Shown piece after piece: positions 62,681 to 64,000 of a DNA stretch of 64,000 nt. Every line of letters starts with the position of its first letter. Position 1 is the first letter of the stretch. A program made the position numbers and the translations under genes. Below the pieces are notes generated by a model, which was given only the letters and a program-made list of their open reading frames with translations, made no database searches and was not told the DNA's origin. The DNA lies in contig CAYVIB010000006.1 of the NCBI GenBank assembly GCA_964451365.1, positions 119,334 through 183,333 of the forward strand. The letters run 5' to 3'. This DNA is from CAYVIB01 sp964451365. Lineage in GTDB: Bacteria > Pseudomonadota > Gammaproteobacteria > Pseudomonadales > Cellvibrionaceae.

Positions 62681-63611
62681 CTAGCGCGTCAAAACCCACC
62701 CACCATTTTCACGACGAAAAATTAAGTGGTAGCTCTGCGATGCAGAGAAAGATTTATAGTTGAAACCAATGGCGCTCATCTCTTCTTCTCGGATTAAGCT
62801 TACCAATTTTTTATTTGATTCAACGCGAATATTCAAAAACTCGGACGACAACCTTGCCAATTCTAAATTCTCATCCTTGCACGCATTGACTAATGATGAT
62901 CTCAATTTGTTTTCTGTTGTCCCCGGTTCCAGATAAAAAGCTGCATCTGTTTCTTTATTACGCTCCTCAAACATGGGAATAATTGAATCTACGCCCCCTT
63001 TTTCCAATGCGTCTTGGATTAATTTATATGGCATAAACAAGTCGTCGATTGCCTGGTAATATTCCTCATCCGGCATATTATCGTAATCGGGCAAAACATC
63101 ACCACCAAAAAAACTCCAGAGTGGTAACGACGACGGTATATACATTTCCCTTTCATAGATATAAGCGCCGTCGAAATCGGAAATTTCTTTCGCTAAGATC
63201 TCCCCTATTACAACGTCACCACTTGCATTTTCCGCAAATTTACTAGACGAATCCAGCCTTATAAATGGTGTACTATCGCTAACAGCGGTCCCGTCTCCTT
63301 TAAAATTAATCGACGCCAATTGGTATTCAATAACGTTATTGTCAGCCGGTTTCACCCACAACTCTATCGAAACTTTTGAGTGAATTAATTCTCTCGCCTT
63401 CACCGTCAGGCATGACAACCAGTGTTAGTATGTTTTTTCCTGACCTCATCCAATGATTAACCGGAATAGTGGTAGTAATTTGACTAAATGAATCATATTC
63501 CTTTAATACAGATACGCCATTTAACCTAAGCAGGTAGCTTGTTCCACAGGCATTAATTCTTAGTTCAAAAACTGGCTTATTTGATAATATGTTCATGTTA
63601 AATTCCGTCAC
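62681..63611 (-). pseudogene. Tandem paralogue 1 (single frameshift)
   Basis: The N-terminal frame (GTG 63611 or ATG 63596) reads KPVFELRINACGTSYLLRLN, IPVNHWMRSGKNILTLVVMP, DGEGERIN. A one-base change near 63380 shifts to SKVSIELWVKPADNN and continues intact to FRRENGGWVLTR. If the base were corrected, a normal 309-residue protein would result, so this is either a fresh mutation or a sequencing error. It starts exactly at the stop of the upstream gene (TAA then GTG), implying co-translation with it. Confidence 0.83.
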
Positions 63612-64000
63612 TTAAATTCCAACATCATTCAAATTGACTTTACTCAGAGAGGGCGCTCGCTTTGGCCATGTCCCAGCTTGTAGTAGTACAACCTTCCTTT
63701 CTTCTTGCTGCTTCAGCTTGGAATCTGAAGGTTTTTTTCGCTTCTGCGATAGCTCATCGCCACCACGCCTTCTGGATTCCGTCAACTGCTTAGACTCCGA
63801 TCTATCAACCGACGCCTCAGCATAATAAGTATAATAAACCGCCACCCCAGTAAACTGAACATCCCCTCCAAGCGCCGGCTTGTCCTCCTTAGTCGTCGCA
63901 AACAGGCTGAACCCCACGCCAATACCTTCACCGCTGCTGTTGGCGCCCATTACCCCGACGGTGATGCCAATCGCGATTTTCACCATAAATATGCGTGTTG
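63612..64000 (-). CDS. C-terminal part of an unknown protein upstream of the paralogue array (runs off the window)
   Basis: At least 124 residues are visible from an internal Met (63986); the frame is open to the window edge, so the start probably lies outside. The visible part begins with a Gly/Ala/Val-rich stretch (IAIGITVGVMGANSSGEGIG then VGFSLFATTKEDKPALGGDV), then VAVYYTYYAEAS. It ends in a strongly charged tail (RRRGGDELSQKRKKPSDSKL). I do not recognise a family. Position directly in front of six tandem paralogues makes it a candidate effector whose immunity proteins are encoded downstream; this is inference. Confidence 0.6.
   Translation of the reverse strand, partial: TRIFMVKIAIGITVGVMGANSSGEGIGVGFSLFATTKEDKPALGGDVQFTGVAVYYTYYAEASVDRSESKQLTESRRRGGDELSQKRKKPSDSKLKQQEERKVVLLQAGTWPKRAPSLSKVNLNDVGI

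Noticed and set aside
57610..63611. Programmed frameshifting as an explanation for the broken paralogues
   Set aside because: Break sites differ between copies and no shared slippery sequence is visible. Mutation or base-calling error is simpler.

Overview
This window reads as a chromosome segment from a gammaproteobacterium, probably a marine or cellulolytic relative of Pseudomonas (Cellvibrionales/Pseudomonadales). The main reason is the block fimL-nudC, nhaB, dnaQ-rnhA-methyltransferase, gloB, mltD, peptide ABC transporter (about 12.9-29.5 kb). I recall the same gene neighbourhood around PA1807-PA1823 of P. aeruginosa. Family assignments come from reading motifs and translations by eye; no database search was possible.

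Layout. 1-3.6 kb: the end of a Kef-type antiporter, a CheX-receiver fusion, an MscS channel and a small acidic lipoprotein. 3.8-9.3 kb: a compact minus-strand signalling operon of five genes (NtrC-type sigma54 activator, a histidine-box-only mini-protein, a CHASE3 sensor kinase, an Rcp1-type receiver, a REC-HK-REC-REC hybrid kinase). 9.8-11.1 kb: divergent envelope-stress genes, a 53-residue YtjA/DUF1328 protein and a BON-domain protein. Both lie behind sigma54-like -24/-12 elements with shared repeats between them, so the adjacent activator is a plausible regulator. 11.2-30.9 kb: housekeeping and conserved genes (sohB, nudC, fimL, nhaB, dnaQ, rnhA, gloB, mltD, an HDOD protein, a four-gene oligopeptide ABC operon, and a RimB-RimK fusion).

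31.1-64.0 kb is accessory, entirely minus strand, and looks like a contact/competition island. Its core is a two-partner secretion system: a 638-residue TpsB transporter, a 5288-residue TpsA exoprotein full of Trp/GGxGxD repeats, and a proline-rich lipoprotein gene directly upstream of tpsA. The lipoprotein-tpsA module is duplicated upstream. The second lipoprotein keeps the N-terminal third but has a different C-terminal part, and its tpsA partner is cut off after the secretion domain. Between the copies lie a candidate toxin with a conserved head and different tail, a tightly linked small gene (putative immunity), an IS3-type transposase relic, and a frameshifted head-only copy of the toxin. 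At the far edge is a tandem array of six paralogues, each about 1 kb, three intact and three frameshifted. It directly follows a gene that runs off the window, a pattern expected of duplicated immunity genes behind an effector.
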